A DNA stretch of 64,000 nucleotides, from the NCBI RefSeq assembly GCF_003028575.1, contig NZ_PYUD01000001.1, positions 1,602,331 to 1,666,330 of the forward strand, written 5' to 3'. Both the position numbers and the translations under genes were made by a program. The stretch is from Halomonas urumqiensis. Lineage in GTDB: Bacteria > Pseudomonadota > Gammaproteobacteria > Pseudomonadales > Halomonadaceae. Shown one piece after another: positions 32,304 to 41,491 of this stretch; positions within the stretch are counted from its first letter, which is position 1, and every line of letters starts with the position of its first letter. The notes below the pieces were generated by a model. That model did no database searches, was not told the origin of the DNA, and saw nothing but the letters and a program-made list of their open reading frames with translations.

Positions 32304-34214
32304 TCACACCTGTCGAGACGCGTGCGCGGCCCCCACCTCTCGGTGCACCATCACCTCATGAACGTCCTGGAGGCTTGCCGGGTCGTCGATGGTGGAAGGA
32401 ATGCCGTATTCCTTGCCATCGGCAATCGTGCGTAACAGCTTGCGCAGAATCTTGCCGGAGCGTGTCTTGGGTAGCTTGTCTACCACCAACACCTGCTTGA
32501 AGCAGGCCACCGGGCCGATACGCTCGCGCACCAGAGCGATCAACTCCTCCTCCAGCGCGAGTTCGTCACCGTCGAAGCCATCCTTGGGGATCACCAGCCC
32601 AACAGGCAGTTGTCCCTTGAGCGCGTCGTGGATGCCAATCACCGCGCACTCGGCTACCGCCGGATGCGACCCCACCACTTCTTCCATCTCGCCGGTCGAG
32701 AGCCTGTGACCGGCGATGTTGATGACATCATCGGTACGCCCCATGATGAAAAGGTAGCCATCCTCGTCGAAATAGCCGCCATCTCCCGTGAGGTAGTAAC
32801 CAGGGTAGGCTGCCATATAGGCACTGTTGAAGCGCTGCGGATCTCCCCACACCCCGACCAGGCAGCCAGGTGGCATCGGCTGCGCAATCACCACGCTGCC
32901 CTGCTGCAAGGGACCAGCCTGCTGACCCTCACGATTCAGAATTTGCACATCGAAGCCTGGCACCGGGACCGTGGCGCTGCCAGCCTTGGTGGGCATTAGC
33001 TCGAGCCCCTGCAGGTTGGCGGCAATCGGCCAACCGGTCTCGGTCTGCCACCAGTGGTCAATTACCGGTACCGCGAGCATGTCGTCAAGCCAGTGGAACG
33101 TCGGTGGGTCGAGCCGTTCACCCGCCAAGAATAGTGCCTTCAAGCATGAAATATCGTACTGGGCGAGCAGCTTGCCTGCCGGGTCCTCCTTCTTGATGGC
33201 ACGAAATGCCGTGGGGGCGGTAAAGAAGCTCTTGACCTGGTACTCACTTATCAGCCGCCAGAAGGCCCCGGCATCCGGTGTCCTTACTGGTTTGCCTTCA
33301 TAGACGACACTCGTGCACCCGCGCAGCAACGGTGCATAGACGATATAGGAGTGCCCCACTACCCAGCCTACATCAGACGCCGAGAAGAACACCTCGCCCG
33401 GCGCCATGTCGTAGATGGTTTCCATGGAGTAGTGCAGTGCTACGGCATAACCGCCGGTATCACGCACCACGCCCTTGGGCTTACCAGTGGTTCCCGAGGT
33501 GTAGAGCACATAGAGAGGGTCACACCCCTTGACCGGCACGCAGTCTGCTGGCGCTGCCTGCTCGACCAGTGCGGCCCAGTCATGGTCGATGGGGCCAAGC
33601 TCCGCTGGCTGCTGCTGACGCTGCAAGATCACGCAGGCATCCGGTCGGTGGGTACTCTGTACCATGGCCTGGTCGATGATGGGCTTGTAGGGAATCACTC
33701 GGTCGACTTCCACCCCACAGGACGCCGCCACCACGACTTTCGGAGCGGCATCCTCAATGCGCACGGCCAGTTCATGGGGGGCGAAACCACCGAACACCAC
33801 CGAATGCACCGCCCCCAGTCGCGCACATGCGTACATGGCGATCAGCGCCTCGGGCACCATGGGCATGTAGATCACCACGCGATCGCCCTTCTCGACCCCC
33901 AGCCCCTTCAGGGCCCCTGCAAATTGCGCCACCTGATCACGCATCTCAACGAAGGTCAGGGTGCGCTTACCGCCCGTGACCGGTGAGTCCCACAACACAG
34001 CTGGCTGGTCGCCGCGGCCCTGTTCGACATGGTGATCCAAAGCGGCATGGCAGATGTTGAGCTCGCCATCGACATACCAGCGTGCATGGCCGGAGTCGTC
34101 ATACTGGAGAATCGTGTTGGGTGGCGTGAACCAGGGGATGCGCCTGGCCTGCTCGGCCCAGAACGCTTCCGGCTGATCGATGGAACGACGGTATTCGTTG
34201 GCGTACGTGCTCAT
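32304..34214 (-). CDS. prpE: Propionate--CoA ligase
   Basis: 636 residues of the AMP-forming acyl-CoA synthetase family, closest to PrpE in its N-terminus (YANEYRRSIDQPEAFWAEQA, GELNICHAALDHHVEQGRGD). The AMP-binding motif is YTSGTTGKPKGVV, and the C-terminal catalytic lysine lies in LPKTRSGKILRK, the site that Pat acetyltransferases modify in enteric bacteria. It activates propionate (and probably acetate) to the CoA ester. ATG 34214 follows AAGGTG. It is not beside prpBCD here, and is divergent from an ArsR-fold regulator. The Pat homologue in this window is a plausible regulator. Confidence 0.92.
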   Translation of the reverse strand: MSTYANEYRRSIDQPEAFWAEQARRIPWFTPPNTILQYDDSGHARWYVDGELNICHAALDHHVEQGRGDQPAVLWDSPVTGGKRTLTFVEMRDQVAQFAGALKGLGVEKGDRVVIYMPMVPEALIAMYACARLGAVHSVVFGGFAPHELAVRIEDAAPKVVVAASCGVEVDRVIPYKPIIDQAMVQSTHRPDACVILQRQQQPAELGPIDHDWAALVEQAAPADCVPVKGCDPLYVLYTSGTTGKPKGVVRDTGGYAVALHYSMETIYDMAPGEVFFSASDVGWVVGHSYIVYAPLLRGCTSVVYEGKPVRTPDAGAFWRLISEYQVKSFFTAPTAFRAIKKEDPAGKLLAQYDISCLKALFLAGERLDPPTFHWLDDMLAVPVIDHWWQTETGWPIAANLQGLELMPTKAGSATVPVPGFDVQILNREGQQAGPLQQGSVVIAQPMPPGCLVGVWGDPQRFNSAYMAAYPGYYLTGDGGYFDEDGYLFIMGRTDDVINIAGHRLSTGEMEEVVGSHPAVAECAVIGIHDALKGQLPVGLVIPKDGFDGDELALEEELIALVRERIGPVACFKQVLVVDKLPKTRSGKILRKLLRTIADGKEYGIPSTIDDPASLQDVHEVMVHREVGAAHASRQV

Positions 34215-34440
34215 GATCACCTTGTGCGAGTTTAGTGCGGCGGGATTGTTGACACTTTAGAGCAGATTTCGCTTTTCGCACTCATACCATTGGATATTTA
34301 CGACAAAAGACCAAGTCAATCAGCACCAGTTGTCTACAACTCCAGTTTAAAAAGCTAATGCTTCATGCTGAAGACGACATTTGCTCCCATCCCGCACTCC
34401 TTGAGTGGTCTATGCTTGAGCAATAGTTAAAACAGTGAAA

Positions 34441-34466
34441 CCCCTCCTATATGAAACGGGGAGGGT
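34441..34466 (+). promoter_or_regulatory. Hairpin in the leader of the ArsR-family gene
   Basis: CCCTCC and GGAGGG form a stem around a roughly 11-base AT-rich loop (TATATGAAAC) about 30 bp before the start. There is no T tract. It could be an operator or an mRNA structure; the 282-bp prpE/ArsR spacer is otherwise AT-rich with no clear promoter that I can defend. Confidence 0.35.
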
Positions 34467-34496
34467 CAGCGATCAGTGATTGGCAGGGGGCAGATA

Positions 34497-34814
34497 ATGA
34501 GCGGTTCAACCAGCATCTCGTCTCGGCTCCTCGAAGGTGACGATCTGGTCATCGATGAGGCCACCTCCTTGCTAAAGGCCATGGCCAATGACAACCGGTT
34601 GCGAATACTCTGCCTGCTCGACGACAACGAGCTATCGGTGACCGAACTGAACCGGCGGTTGGCACTTAGTCAATCCGCCCTGTCACAACACTTGGCGATA
34701 CTGCGCCGCGAGAACCTGGTCTCCACGCGACGCGCCTCACAAACCATCTACTACTCCCTGCACGGAAACAGCGCCCGCACCATCATCGAGGCGCTGGGCA
34801 ACTTGAACGCCTAG
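34497..34814 (+). CDS. ArsR-family winged-helix regulator lacking metal-site cysteines
   Basis: 105 residues with a clear ArsR/SmtB winged helix: ATSLLKAMANDNRLRILCLL, recognition helix LSQSALSQHLAILRRENLV and wing STRRASQTIYYSL. The ELCVCDL metal motif of ArsR/SmtB is replaced by ELSVTEL, and the only cysteine is in RILCLL, so classic metal sensing is unlikely; redox or other ligand sensing is possible. Divergent from prpE, which may be a target. Its stop codon overlaps that of convergent sohB (CTAG). ATG 34497 follows AGGGGG. Confidence 0.87.
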   Translation: MSGSTSISSRLLEGDDLVIDEATSLLKAMANDNRLRILCLLDDNELSVTELNRRLALSQSALSQHLAILRRENLVSTRRASQTIYYSLHGNSARTIIEALGNLNA

Positions 34815-35851
34815 CGTTTTTGCCAGCGGCTGTTCTCGAGCACCTCGAGCCCGCGTTCCACCGCGCGCTCGACCCCGGTGGAAACGGCGAGGCCAAGACG
34901 CTCGCCAAGCTTGCGACGCGATACCAGTTTCAGGCTGATCACGCGTGCCTGGCTCATGCGTTCGGCCAAATAGGCTTCGCTGGTGCCGAGGGCATCCACC
35001 AGTCCCCGCTCCTTTGCCTGGCTGCCAAACCAGGTCTCGCCTGTAGCGATTGCCTCGATGTCCAGGTTTGGCCGACGCTCGGCTACATGCTGCTTGAATA
35101 GCTCATGGACGTTGTCCAGGTCCTCGAGAAACTTCTCGCGACCTTCCTCGGTATTCTCGCCGAATACTGTCAGCGTGCGTTTGTAGCGTCCTGCCGTCAG
35201 CACCTCGACATCGATGTCATGGCGCTTGAGAAGACGATGAACATTGGGTAGCTGCGCCACCACGCCGATCGATCCAAGCACCGCCAACGGCGCGGCACGC
35301 AACTGGTCGGCACCACAAGCCATCAGGTAACCGCCACTGGCGGCGACCTTGTCGACGCATACGGTGGTGGTCAGGCTCGCTTCGCGCAGACGATCCAGTT
35401 CCGCGGCGGCAAGCCCATAGGCGTGCACCAACCCCCCCGCCGACTCCAGGCGAATCACCACCTCGTCGCCTTCGGCGGCGGCATCGAGAACCACCGAGAC
35501 CTCCTCGGCCAGCCGCTCGGTGCCACTGGCCCGAATATCACCGTGAAAGTCGAGTACCCAGACGGTCTGCCGGGAAGCCTCGCCATGCTGGTGCCCGCGC
35601 TTGCGCTCGGCCTTGTCCTCCTTGCGAAAGCGTTTTATCCACCGCTTGCGATCTCCCGGCGAGCTGGTGGCAAGCTCCATCTGCCGACGCCGTTGCCTGC
35701 GGACATCATTGAGCTCCTCGAGACGCAGGCGCGGACGCTCCGACTCATTCCCCCGCACCCTTGCCACCACGGCAACGACCAACACCACGATCACCGCAAG
35801 GCTCAACAGTTGCGCCACGAACATGGCGAAATCCATCAACCAATCATTCAT
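34811..35851 (-). CDS. sohB: Periplasmic/membrane serine protease SohB (S49 family)
   Basis: 346 residues. An N-terminal membrane helix (FVAQLLSLAVIVVLVVAVVA) is followed by a basic linker and the S49 protease domain. Signature segments are VWVLDFHGDIRASG, IRLESAGGLVHAYGLAAAEL, VDKVAASGGYLMACGAD with the nucleophile Ser, and AGRYKRTLTVFGENT with the presumed base Lys. SohB is related to signal-peptide peptidase SppA. ATG 35851 has GGAGAGCGGG upstream, next to the 15-bp repeats. Confidence 0.92.
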   Translation of the reverse strand: MNDWLMDFAMFVAQLLSLAVIVVLVVAVVARVRGNESERPRLRLEELNDVRRQRRRQMELATSSPGDRKRWIKRFRKEDKAERKRGHQHGEASRQTVWVLDFHGDIRASGTERLAEEVSVVLDAAAEGDEVVIRLESAGGLVHAYGLAAAELDRLREASLTTTVCVDKVAASGGYLMACGADQLRAAPLAVLGSIGVVAQLPNVHRLLKRHDIDVEVLTAGRYKRTLTVFGENTEEGREKFLEDLDNVHELFKQHVAERRPNLDIEAIATGETWFGSQAKERGLVDALGTSEAYLAERMSQARVISLKLVSRRKLGERLGLAVSTGVERAVERGLEVLENSRWQKR

Positions 35852-35861
35852 CCCGCTCTCC

Positions 35862-35906
35862 ATGAATCAGATCAACACGAATCAGATCAACACGAATCAG
35901 ATCATC
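35862..35906 (-). repeat. Three 15-bp tandem repeats 5' of sohB
   Basis: Units ATGAATCAGATCAAC, ACGAATCAGATCAAC and ACGAATCAGATCATC are contiguous, starting 11 bp from the sohB ATG and next to its ribosome binding site. Near-identical units suggest recent slippage expansion. Confidence 0.92.
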
Positions 35907-36058
35907 AGACCCGATGATGACCATAAGGCCTTGATGTGAACAATCGTTTTAAATAATCTCATGCCAACCGCTATCCAGATCCGTCCTACTCGTTTAGCGT
36001 GCCGCGATACTCGCACACCTGGACCTTTCCCCCCATTGCCCACCACGCAGGAGCCAAC

Positions 36059-36370
36059 ATGAGTCTTTCCACCTTGGACAAGCTGCATTCACATTTCGAC
36101 CCCCAGGCCGCACAGGGCATGGACGAGGTTTTCCAGTTTCACTTCAGTGATGCCGGCAGTCACTATCTGGTGGTCAAGGATGGCACGCTGGACGTGAAGG
36201 AGGGTGAACATGACGCCCCGTCGGTCAGCCTGAGCATGTCCACTGACACGCTGAAAGGCGTGATGAATGGTGAGATCAACGGCATGACCGCCTTCATGAC
36301 CGGCAAGTTGAAAGCCAGCGGCAACGTGATGCTGGCGACCAAGCTTTCAAGCCTATTCCCCCACGGCTAA
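36059..36370 (+). CDS. SCP2 sterol-binding domain protein
   Basis: 103 residues comprising a single SCP2 (sterol carrier) domain: GMDEVFQFHFSDAGSHYLVVKDG, then VSLSMSTDTLKGVMNGEING and the closing GKLKASGNVMLATKLSSLF. Such stand-alone SCP2 proteins are cytoplasmic lipid or acyl-CoA binders of uncertain role. ATG 36059 has AGGAG upstream. Convergent with nudC, 9 bp apart. Confidence 0.9.
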   Translation: MSLSTLDKLHSHFDPQAAQGMDEVFQFHFSDAGSHYLVVKDGTLDVKEGEHDAPSVSLSMSTDTLKGVMNGEINGMTAFMTGKLKASGNVMLATKLSSLFPHG

Positions 36371-36379
36371 GGATGCCGG

Positions 36380-37153
36380 TTATCGCCTGGCCCCGACATC
36401 GGCCAGGTGCGTCTCGATCAAGGCGCGCGAAATCGAATACAACGGCGGCAGCTGTGGCAAGCGGTGGGGGGAGTACCAGGCGGCATCGGCGATCTCGACC
36501 CCATCGATACGTATGCGTCGGCTGGCCGCCTCGGCAAAGTAGCCAAGCATCAGTGAATGGGGAAATGGCCAGGCCTGACTGCGGTAATAACGCAACCGCC
36601 CCACCGTAAGCCCAACCTCCTCGAAGATTTCTCTACGCACGGCCTCCTCGGCCGATTCACCGGGCTCGATGAATCCCGCCAGCGTCGAGTAACGGCCGGG
36701 GGGGAAACGCGGACTGCGTGCCAGCAGCAGGGATTCGCCATGGGTCACCAGGGTGATGATACACGGCGAAATACGCGGGTAGTTGCGGTGCCCGCAGGCG
36801 TGGCAATGCATGGCGAATTCGGCGTCGAGACGCGATGACTGCGCACCACAGCGACCACAGAAGCGATGGTCACGCAACCAGGCGCCGACCTGCAGGGCCG
36901 TCGACAGCAGCGGAAAGGCGGACTCGGGCAGCCGCGCGAGCCAGGCCCTGCCATCAAGCCATTCATTACCCGCGTGCTGCTCGAGCGCCAGGGCAACTGG
37001 CACGTCATGCCAAAAGCACAGTGGCTGTAGATCCGCCGTCCATGGAGCTTCGCGCTGAAGCATGCCACCATCGGGCGCTGGGGCGATACGCCCCTCAGCG
37101 AGACGAATGATGTGCCCGGACGTAGCCTTCAGCGGCAACTCACGGCTCAACAT
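36380..37153 (-). CDS. nudC: NAD+ diphosphatase / deNADding enzyme NudC
   Basis: 257 residues. A four-cysteine zinc ribbon (CGRCG and CHACG, about 17 residues apart) precedes a Nudix box: GFIEPGESAEEAVRREIFEE continuing into VGL. The SQAWPFPHSLMLGY motif specific to NADH pyrophosphatases is present. NudC hydrolyses NAD(H) and removes NAD caps from RNA 5' ends. Its start overlaps the dnaQ stop (TGATG), so the two are translationally coupled. Confidence 0.94.
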   Translation of the reverse strand: MLSRELPLKATSGHIIRLAEGRIAPAPDGGMLQREAPWTADLQPLCFWHDVPVALALEQHAGNEWLDGRAWLARLPESAFPLLSTALQVGAWLRDHRFCGRCGAQSSRLDAEFAMHCHACGHRNYPRISPCIITLVTHGESLLLARSPRFPPGRYSTLAGFIEPGESAEEAVRREIFEEVGLTVGRLRYYRSQAWPFPHSLMLGYFAEAASRRIRIDGVEIADAAWYSPHRLPQLPPLYSISRALIETHLADVGARR

Positions 37154-37905
37154 CAGTGTGGCTCCACGCTGTTGTCGAAGTGGTCCCACTGGCACTCGCC
37201 TGCCGCCTCGCGAATCCGTGCCAGTTTCGCTTGATGAGCCGCGAGCTCTTGCTCGGTCGGTCGCACCACCCCAAGACGGCCGGGCGCAAGCTCGACACGG
37301 CGAATCGCCAGCCCCTTGCCATCCTGGGCCTGGCTGTCCCCGCCAGCCGAGGCGTCCAATGTCAGCGCGGTCTGCCCACCGGTCATCGCCAGATACACGT
37401 CGCCCAGTATCTCGGCGTCCAGTAACGCGCCATGCAGCACACGGTGGCCGTTGTCGATTTCGTAGCGCTTGCAAAGGGCATCGAGGTTGTTGCGCTGACC
37501 GGGGTGCTTGTCCCTGGCCATCTGCAGGGTATCGAGAATCCGGCAATGCTCGGCGACCGGCCCAAGGGCTGGCTTATCACGCTGGCGGTTCAGCCTGGCC
37601 AGTTCATGATCGATGAAGCCGACATCGAACGGCGCGTTGTGGATGACGAGCTCCGCCCCTTCGATGAACGCCCAGAAGTCATCGGCAATCTCGGCGAAGA
37701 CCGGCTCCGCGGCGACACGCTCGTTGGTGATGCCATGCACTGCCATGGCCTCGGCTTCGATATCCCGCTCGGGGTTGATGTACTGATGATAACTGTTGCC
37801 GGTGAGGCGACGGTTGATCATCTCGACCGCCCCGATCTCGATCAGCCGGTGACCGTCACGCGGGTCGATACCCGTGGTTTCAGTGTCGAGGATGATCTGG
37901 CGCAT
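37153..37905 (-). CDS. dnaQ: DNA polymerase III epsilon subunit (3'-5' proofreading exonuclease)
   Basis: 250 residues. Exonuclease motifs: LDTETTGIDP (Exo I), NAPFDVGFIDHE (Exo II) and HGALLDAEILGD (Exo III, with catalytic His and Asp). The C-terminal 65 residues form the tail that binds the alpha polymerase subunit. It proofreads the replicative polymerase. In an operon with nudC and following rnhA by 62 bp, an order close to E. coli. Confidence 0.95.
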   Translation of the reverse strand: MRQIILDTETTGIDPRDGHRLIEIGAVEMINRRLTGNSYHQYINPERDIEAEAMAVHGITNERVAAEPVFAEIADDFWAFIEGAELVIHNAPFDVGFIDHELARLNRQRDKPALGPVAEHCRILDTLQMARDKHPGQRNNLDALCKRYEIDNGHRVLHGALLDAEILGDVYLAMTGGQTALTLDASAGGDSQAQDGKGLAIRRVELAPGRLGVVRPTEQELAAHQAKLARIREAAGECQWDHFDNSVEPH

Positions 37906-37967
37906 GGCATGATATCTCTTGATTCTGATGGTTGATGACGATGTGCCAACAGGAGTGGCGCCGCGGT

Positions 37968-38438
37968 TCAGACACAGGAGCGTCGGGCGTCGATGGCCTG
38001 GTTGGCCAATTCATCCGCGCGCTCGTTACCGGGATGGCCGCTGTGGCCCTTCACCCAGTGCCACTCGATCTGGTGGCGGTGGGTTTCCTCGAGCAACTCT
38101 CGCCACAACTCGGCATTTTTGACAGGCTGCTTGGCGGCCGTCTTCCAGCCCCGCTTGATCCACCCATGGATCCACTCGGTGATGCCGCGGCGCAGGTACT
38201 CCGAGTCGGTCCATAGCTCAATCCGACAAGGCTTTTTCAGCTCACGAAGCGCCATGATGGCGGCCATCAACTCCATCCGGTTATTGGTGGTGGTGTCTTC
38301 GAAGCCGTTCAAGGCCTTTTCGTGTCTACCACTGGAGAGCAGCGCTCCCCAGCCTCCGGGGCCGGGATTGCCTCGGCATGCTCCGTCGGTGTAGATGATC
38401 ACGCTTGGCAGGTCAGTGGCGGCTTGCGATTCAGTCAA
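37968..38438 (-). CDS. rnhA: Ribonuclease HI
   Basis: 156 residues. Catalytic residues are visible in [17 protein letters not shown] (Asp), [10 protein letters not shown] (Glu), WTDSEY (Asp), and [15 protein letters not shown] (His and Asp). It degrades RNA in RNA-DNA hybrids. No ATG is available: I place the start at TTG 38438, which overlaps the stop of the upstream methyltransferase gene and has AAGGA nine bases upstream; GTG just before IIYTDG is a shorter alternative. Confidence 0.93.
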   Translation of the reverse strand: MTESQAATDLPSVIIYTDGACRGNPGPGGWGALLSSGRHEKALNGFEDTTTNNRMELMAAIMALRELKKPCRIELWTDSEYLRRGITEWIHGWIKRGWKTAAKQPVKNAELWRELLEETHRHQIEWHWVKGHSGHPGNERADELANQAIDARRSCV

Positions 38439-39207
38439 CCTCGAGCATCCTTTCCGGTTCTGGCGACTGCCTAAGGCGTGTGGCACCCAGTGCGGCACCC
38501 CCGAATGGCCGGGTAAAGGCAAGCCGCGGGGGTTGGGTCTGGGCCAGCTGCGGCTTGCGGCGCGCCTGGATCATGTAACTGTCACCCAGAGGCAAGTTAT
38601 AACGCCTTCCCAGGGTTTCTAGCAGGGTATTGCGCGGCACACTGCCGGGCAGATGAAAGCTGCAGTAGTCTACCCGCTCGATCTCGAAGTCGACAAATGC
38701 CAACCAGTCCTTGAGGCGCCCCGGCGTACGCCAGTGGCCACGCCAGGGAACACGGCGCCGGCGACCGGGCCAGGCACGGGCCAGGCCGCCCGCCCCAATC
38801 GGCATCCAGCCGAATATGATCAGTCGACCATCGTGGGCGGTGACGCGAGCGGACTCCTGGAGCATGTGATGCGGGTCCGGCACGACTTCCAGCAGATGAT
38901 GGATCACCACCAGGCTGAGGCAGTCGTCGGGTAGCGGCAAGGCGTCCGGGGGGGAAACCAGGGTGGCGGATTGCTCGGCGAGTTCTCGAGTCGGCGCCCA
39001 ACGCATGGGATGACGTACCGGGCACATGTCGGCAAGGCATGCGCCCATGCCAAGCTCCAGGCTGTGTGCGCCAAACACCCGCTCGCAAACTGGACCCAGG
39101 CACGCGCGCTCCGCCTGGCGCACGGCCTGTCCGGTGGGCGTTGCCCAGTAACGCCGTCCATCCCGCACCAGCCTTGCCAGGGCGTTCGCTTCCGGCGAAT
39201 TTGACAT
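38431..39207 (-). CDS. SAM-dependent methyltransferase (YafS-like)
   Basis: 258 residues of the class I methyltransferase fold. The region [14 protein letters not shown] corresponds to the SAM-binding motif (degenerate) and [21 protein letters not shown] to the acidic-loop and following strand typical of Methyltransf_11. E. coli has an equivalent gene, yafS, between gloB and rnhA, so synteny supports homology; substrate unknown. It is divergent from gloB over about 60 bp and overlaps rnhA. Confidence 0.85.
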   Translation of the reverse strand: MSNSPEANALARLVRDGRRYWATPTGQAVRQAERACLGPVCERVFGAHSLELGMGACLADMCPVRHPMRWAPTRELAEQSATLVSPPDALPLPDDCLSLVVIHHLLEVVPDPHHMLQESARVTAHDGRLIIFGWMPIGAGGLARAWPGRRRRVPWRGHWRTPGRLKDWLAFVDFEIERVDYCSFHLPGSVPRNTLLETLGRRYNLPLGDSYMIQARRKPQLAQTQPPRLAFTRPFGGAALGATRLRQSPEPERMLEVD

Positions 39208-39269
39208 GATGCGTGTATTCCTCCAAGGTAGGCGGATTTTGTGAACCGTTCATGCCCAATCAGGACGCT

Positions 39270-40043
39270 ATGCCCATGCTGAGCGTGACACCGATTCCCG
39301 CATTTGGCGATAACTATATATGGCTGTTGCGCCAGGATTCGAGTCCCGACGTCTGTGTGGTCGACCCTGGCGATGCTGCACCGGTGATTGATCTGCTCGA
39401 GCGAGAGAAGCTCACCCTGGGCACGATTTTGATCACTCATCACCACCATGACCATACTGGCGGTCTTGCAACGCTGATAGAGCGCTATTCACCACGCGTT
39501 ATCGGACCGTGCAACCCTGACATCGCAGGCATCCAGGAGCGAGTCGCCGATGGCGACGAAGTTCGCGTGATGGGACGTCAGTTCGAGGTGCATGAGGTGC
39601 CTGGGCACACGCTGGACCACATCGCCTTCTTCACGGCCGGCATCCCGCCGCTGCTTTTCTGTGGTGACACCATATTCAGTGCGGGCTGTGGCCGGCTGTT
39701 CGAGGGCAGCCCGGAGCAGATGCATGGTTCACTGGAACGCCTGGCGACACTACCAGATGACACCCTGGTGTTCGCCGCTCATGAATACACGCTAGCCAAC
39801 CTGCGCTTCGCGTTGGCTGCGGACCCCCACAATCCGGATGTGACCCAAGCCATGGAAGAGTGCCAGCGTGCCCGGGAGCTCGATCGCCCTACGCTGCCAA
39901 GCTCCCTAGGTCGAGAGAAGCGCATCAACCCTTTCCTGCGCTGCAACGATACAGGTGTCAGGCGTGCCGCCTCTGAACATGGCGACACCGCAAGCGATGC
40001 GTCGACCTTCGCTACGCTACGCGCATGGAAGGATAATTTTTGA
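39270..40043 (+). CDS. gloB: Hydroxyacylglutathione hydrolase (glyoxalase II)
   Basis: 257 residues of the metallo-beta-lactamase fold. Zinc-binding motif THHHHDHTGG, then VPGHTLDHIAFF, FCGDTIFSAGCGRLFEG and AAHEYTLANLRFA with further metal ligands; the glutathione-binding RINPFLR segment is near the C-terminus. It hydrolyses S-lactoylglutathione in methylglyoxal detoxification. ATG 39270 has AGGA upstream; earlier in-frame ATGs at 39252 and 39213 lack a ribosome site. Confidence 0.95.
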   Translation: MPMLSVTPIPAFGDNYIWLLRQDSSPDVCVVDPGDAAPVIDLLEREKLTLGTILITHHHHDHTGGLATLIERYSPRVIGPCNPDIAGIQERVADGDEVRVMGRQFEVHEVPGHTLDHIAFFTAGIPPLLFCGDTIFSAGCGRLFEGSPEQMHGSLERLATLPDDTLVFAAHEYTLANLRFALAADPHNPDVTQAMEECQRARELDRPTLPSSLGREKRINPFLRCNDTGVRRAASEHGDTASDASTFATLRAWKDNF

Positions 40044-40068
40044 TCGAATTCTCAACGGACGCAACAGC

Positions 40069-40094
40069 GCGGGCCCGGTTCATGCCGGGCCCGC
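40069..40094 (+). terminator. GC-rich hairpin between gloB and mltD
   Basis: GCGGGCCCGG and CCGGGCCCGC form a perfect 10-bp stem with a six-base loop, 25 bp after the gloB stop. No T run follows, so it may slow or partly stop transcription into mltD. Confidence 0.55.
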
Positions 40095-40119
40095 TCGCGA
40101 CCAGGAGGCAACATACCGG

Positions 40120-41340
40120 ATGACCTACTACACGACTCGCCGACGACTACTGGGATTTGCCAGCGCAGCCGCACTGATAGGCTCGCTGGGTGTGCTTGGC
40201 ACCGCTACCCATGCAGCGGGACTTGCCACCGACAGCACGCGGACCTATGGCTCAACGAGCAACACGCTCCCCCCCGCCGCCACCCCTGAACCTGGCTTCA
40301 GCCAGCACTTCTGGGATGCTTTGGCACTGGAGCCGCGTGATGCCTGGAGCCGCCTGCGGGCCAGTTTCCAGTGGCAGGACCAAGAGCATAACGAGCGTGT
40401 TCAACACTGGATAGATCATTACCGCGAAAGCCCACAAAACATCGTCGAGATCACCGAGCGCGCTCGCCCATGGCTTGCCTGGATCACCGAGAAGATCGAA
40501 GCGCGAGACCTGCCGGGCGAGATCGCACTGATTCCATTCATCGAAAGCTCGTTTGACCCCACGGCACGCAGCCATCGCGGTGCGGCCGGCCTGTGGCAGT
40601 TCATGCCGGGCACTGGCGATGCACTAGGGCTGCATCGACACCAGGGATTCGATGGTCGACTCGATGTCGTCGCCTCTACCCGTGCCGCGCTGGATTACAT
40701 CGAACTCCAGGCCGACCAATGGTACGAAGGCGATATCCAACTCTCGCTTGCCGCCTACAATGCCGGTGCCGGCACCGTCAACCGAGCACGCAACGCAGCG
40801 ATTTCCCGTGGTGAGTCCGGTGATTACTGGAGCTTGAACCTGCCCAGTGAAACCATGAACTATCTGCCCAAGCTGAAGGCAATCGCCGCCATCATCGATA
40901 GCCCTGACGAATACCAGGTCGCCCTGCCCGACATCGAGGACGCTCCGGCCTTCGCCAAGATCCCTGTGGAACGTCCGGTATCGCTGTCAGATGTGGCAAG
41001 GCTCTCCGGCACGAGCCCGACCGTACTTGCCGAGCTCAACCCGGCCCTGACCAGTGGCACTGCCTATCCCAGTCGGACGACCGTACTGCTGGTACCTGCA
41101 GAGCATGAGGAAAGGCTGATGGCCAGACTCTCGAATGCCACCGAGCGCCCTTCGCGCACCGCCGCCAACAACACGGCCAACGACAGCTACGTGGTTCGCC
41201 GCGGCGATAGCTTATCGGGGATTGCCTCCCGCCAGGGAGTCAGCGTGGCCGAGATTCGTGAGGCCAACGGCCTGTCAGGCACTGTCATCCATGCTGGACA
41301 GGAACTCACCCTGCCACAGCGCAGCCTGGCGGCACGTTGA
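40120..41340 (+). CDS. mltD: Membrane-bound lytic murein transglycosylase D-like protein with LysM
   Basis: 406 residues. A signal sequence with a basic RRR start is followed by a spacer and a lytic transglycosylase (SLT) domain: PFIESSFDPTARSHRGAAGL with the catalytic Glu, then WQFMPGTGDALGL and LSLAAYNAGAGTVNRA. A single LysM domain (YVVRRGDSLSGIASRQGVS) lies at the C-terminus; E. coli MltD has two. No lipobox cysteine is visible in the signal, so it may be soluble in the periplasm. It cleaves peptidoglycan glycan strands. Start at ATG 40120 with AGGAGG eleven bases upstream. Confidence 0.92.
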   Translation: MTYYTTRRRLLGFASAAALIGSLGVLGTATHAAGLATDSTRTYGSTSNTLPPAATPEPGFSQHFWDALALEPRDAWSRLRASFQWQDQEHNERVQHWIDHYRESPQNIVEITERARPWLAWITEKIEARDLPGEIALIPFIESSFDPTARSHRGAAGLWQFMPGTGDALGLHRHQGFDGRLDVVASTRAALDYIELQADQWYEGDIQLSLAAYNAGAGTVNRARNAAISRGESGDYWSLNLPSETMNYLPKLKAIAAIIDSPDEYQVALPDIEDAPAFAKIPVERPVSLSDVARLSGTSPTVLAELNPALTSGTAYPSRTTVLLVPAEHEERLMARLSNATERPSRTAANNTANDSYVVRRGDSLSGIASRQGVSVAEIREANGLSGTVIHAGQELTLPQRSLAAR

Positions 41341-41350
41341 TTACGCCCCT

Positions 41351-41414
41351 GGGTGAGCCGCTGATCACGGCGACTCACCCGGCAACCTCCCTCGATACAT
41401 CGATGGAGGTTGCC
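41351..41414 (+). terminator. Tandem hairpins after mltD
   Basis: Two adjacent hairpins: GGGTGAG/CTCACCC (41351-41380, with inner CCG/CGG) and a perfect 10-bp GGCAACCTCC/GGAGGTTGCC stem (41381-41414). No strong T tract follows. They separate mltD from the yej operon. Confidence 0.6.
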
Positions 41415-41491
41415 AATCCCTTGACGTCCTGACACCTTATTGGCGGTATTCCCGGCAGCACCGGTATTGCAACCGATCAAGGATGTCATCG

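Noticed and set aside
35862..35906. Origin-type iterons
   Set aside because: Only three 15-bp units, no DnaA-box cluster, no initiator gene; they abut an ordinary protease gene start.
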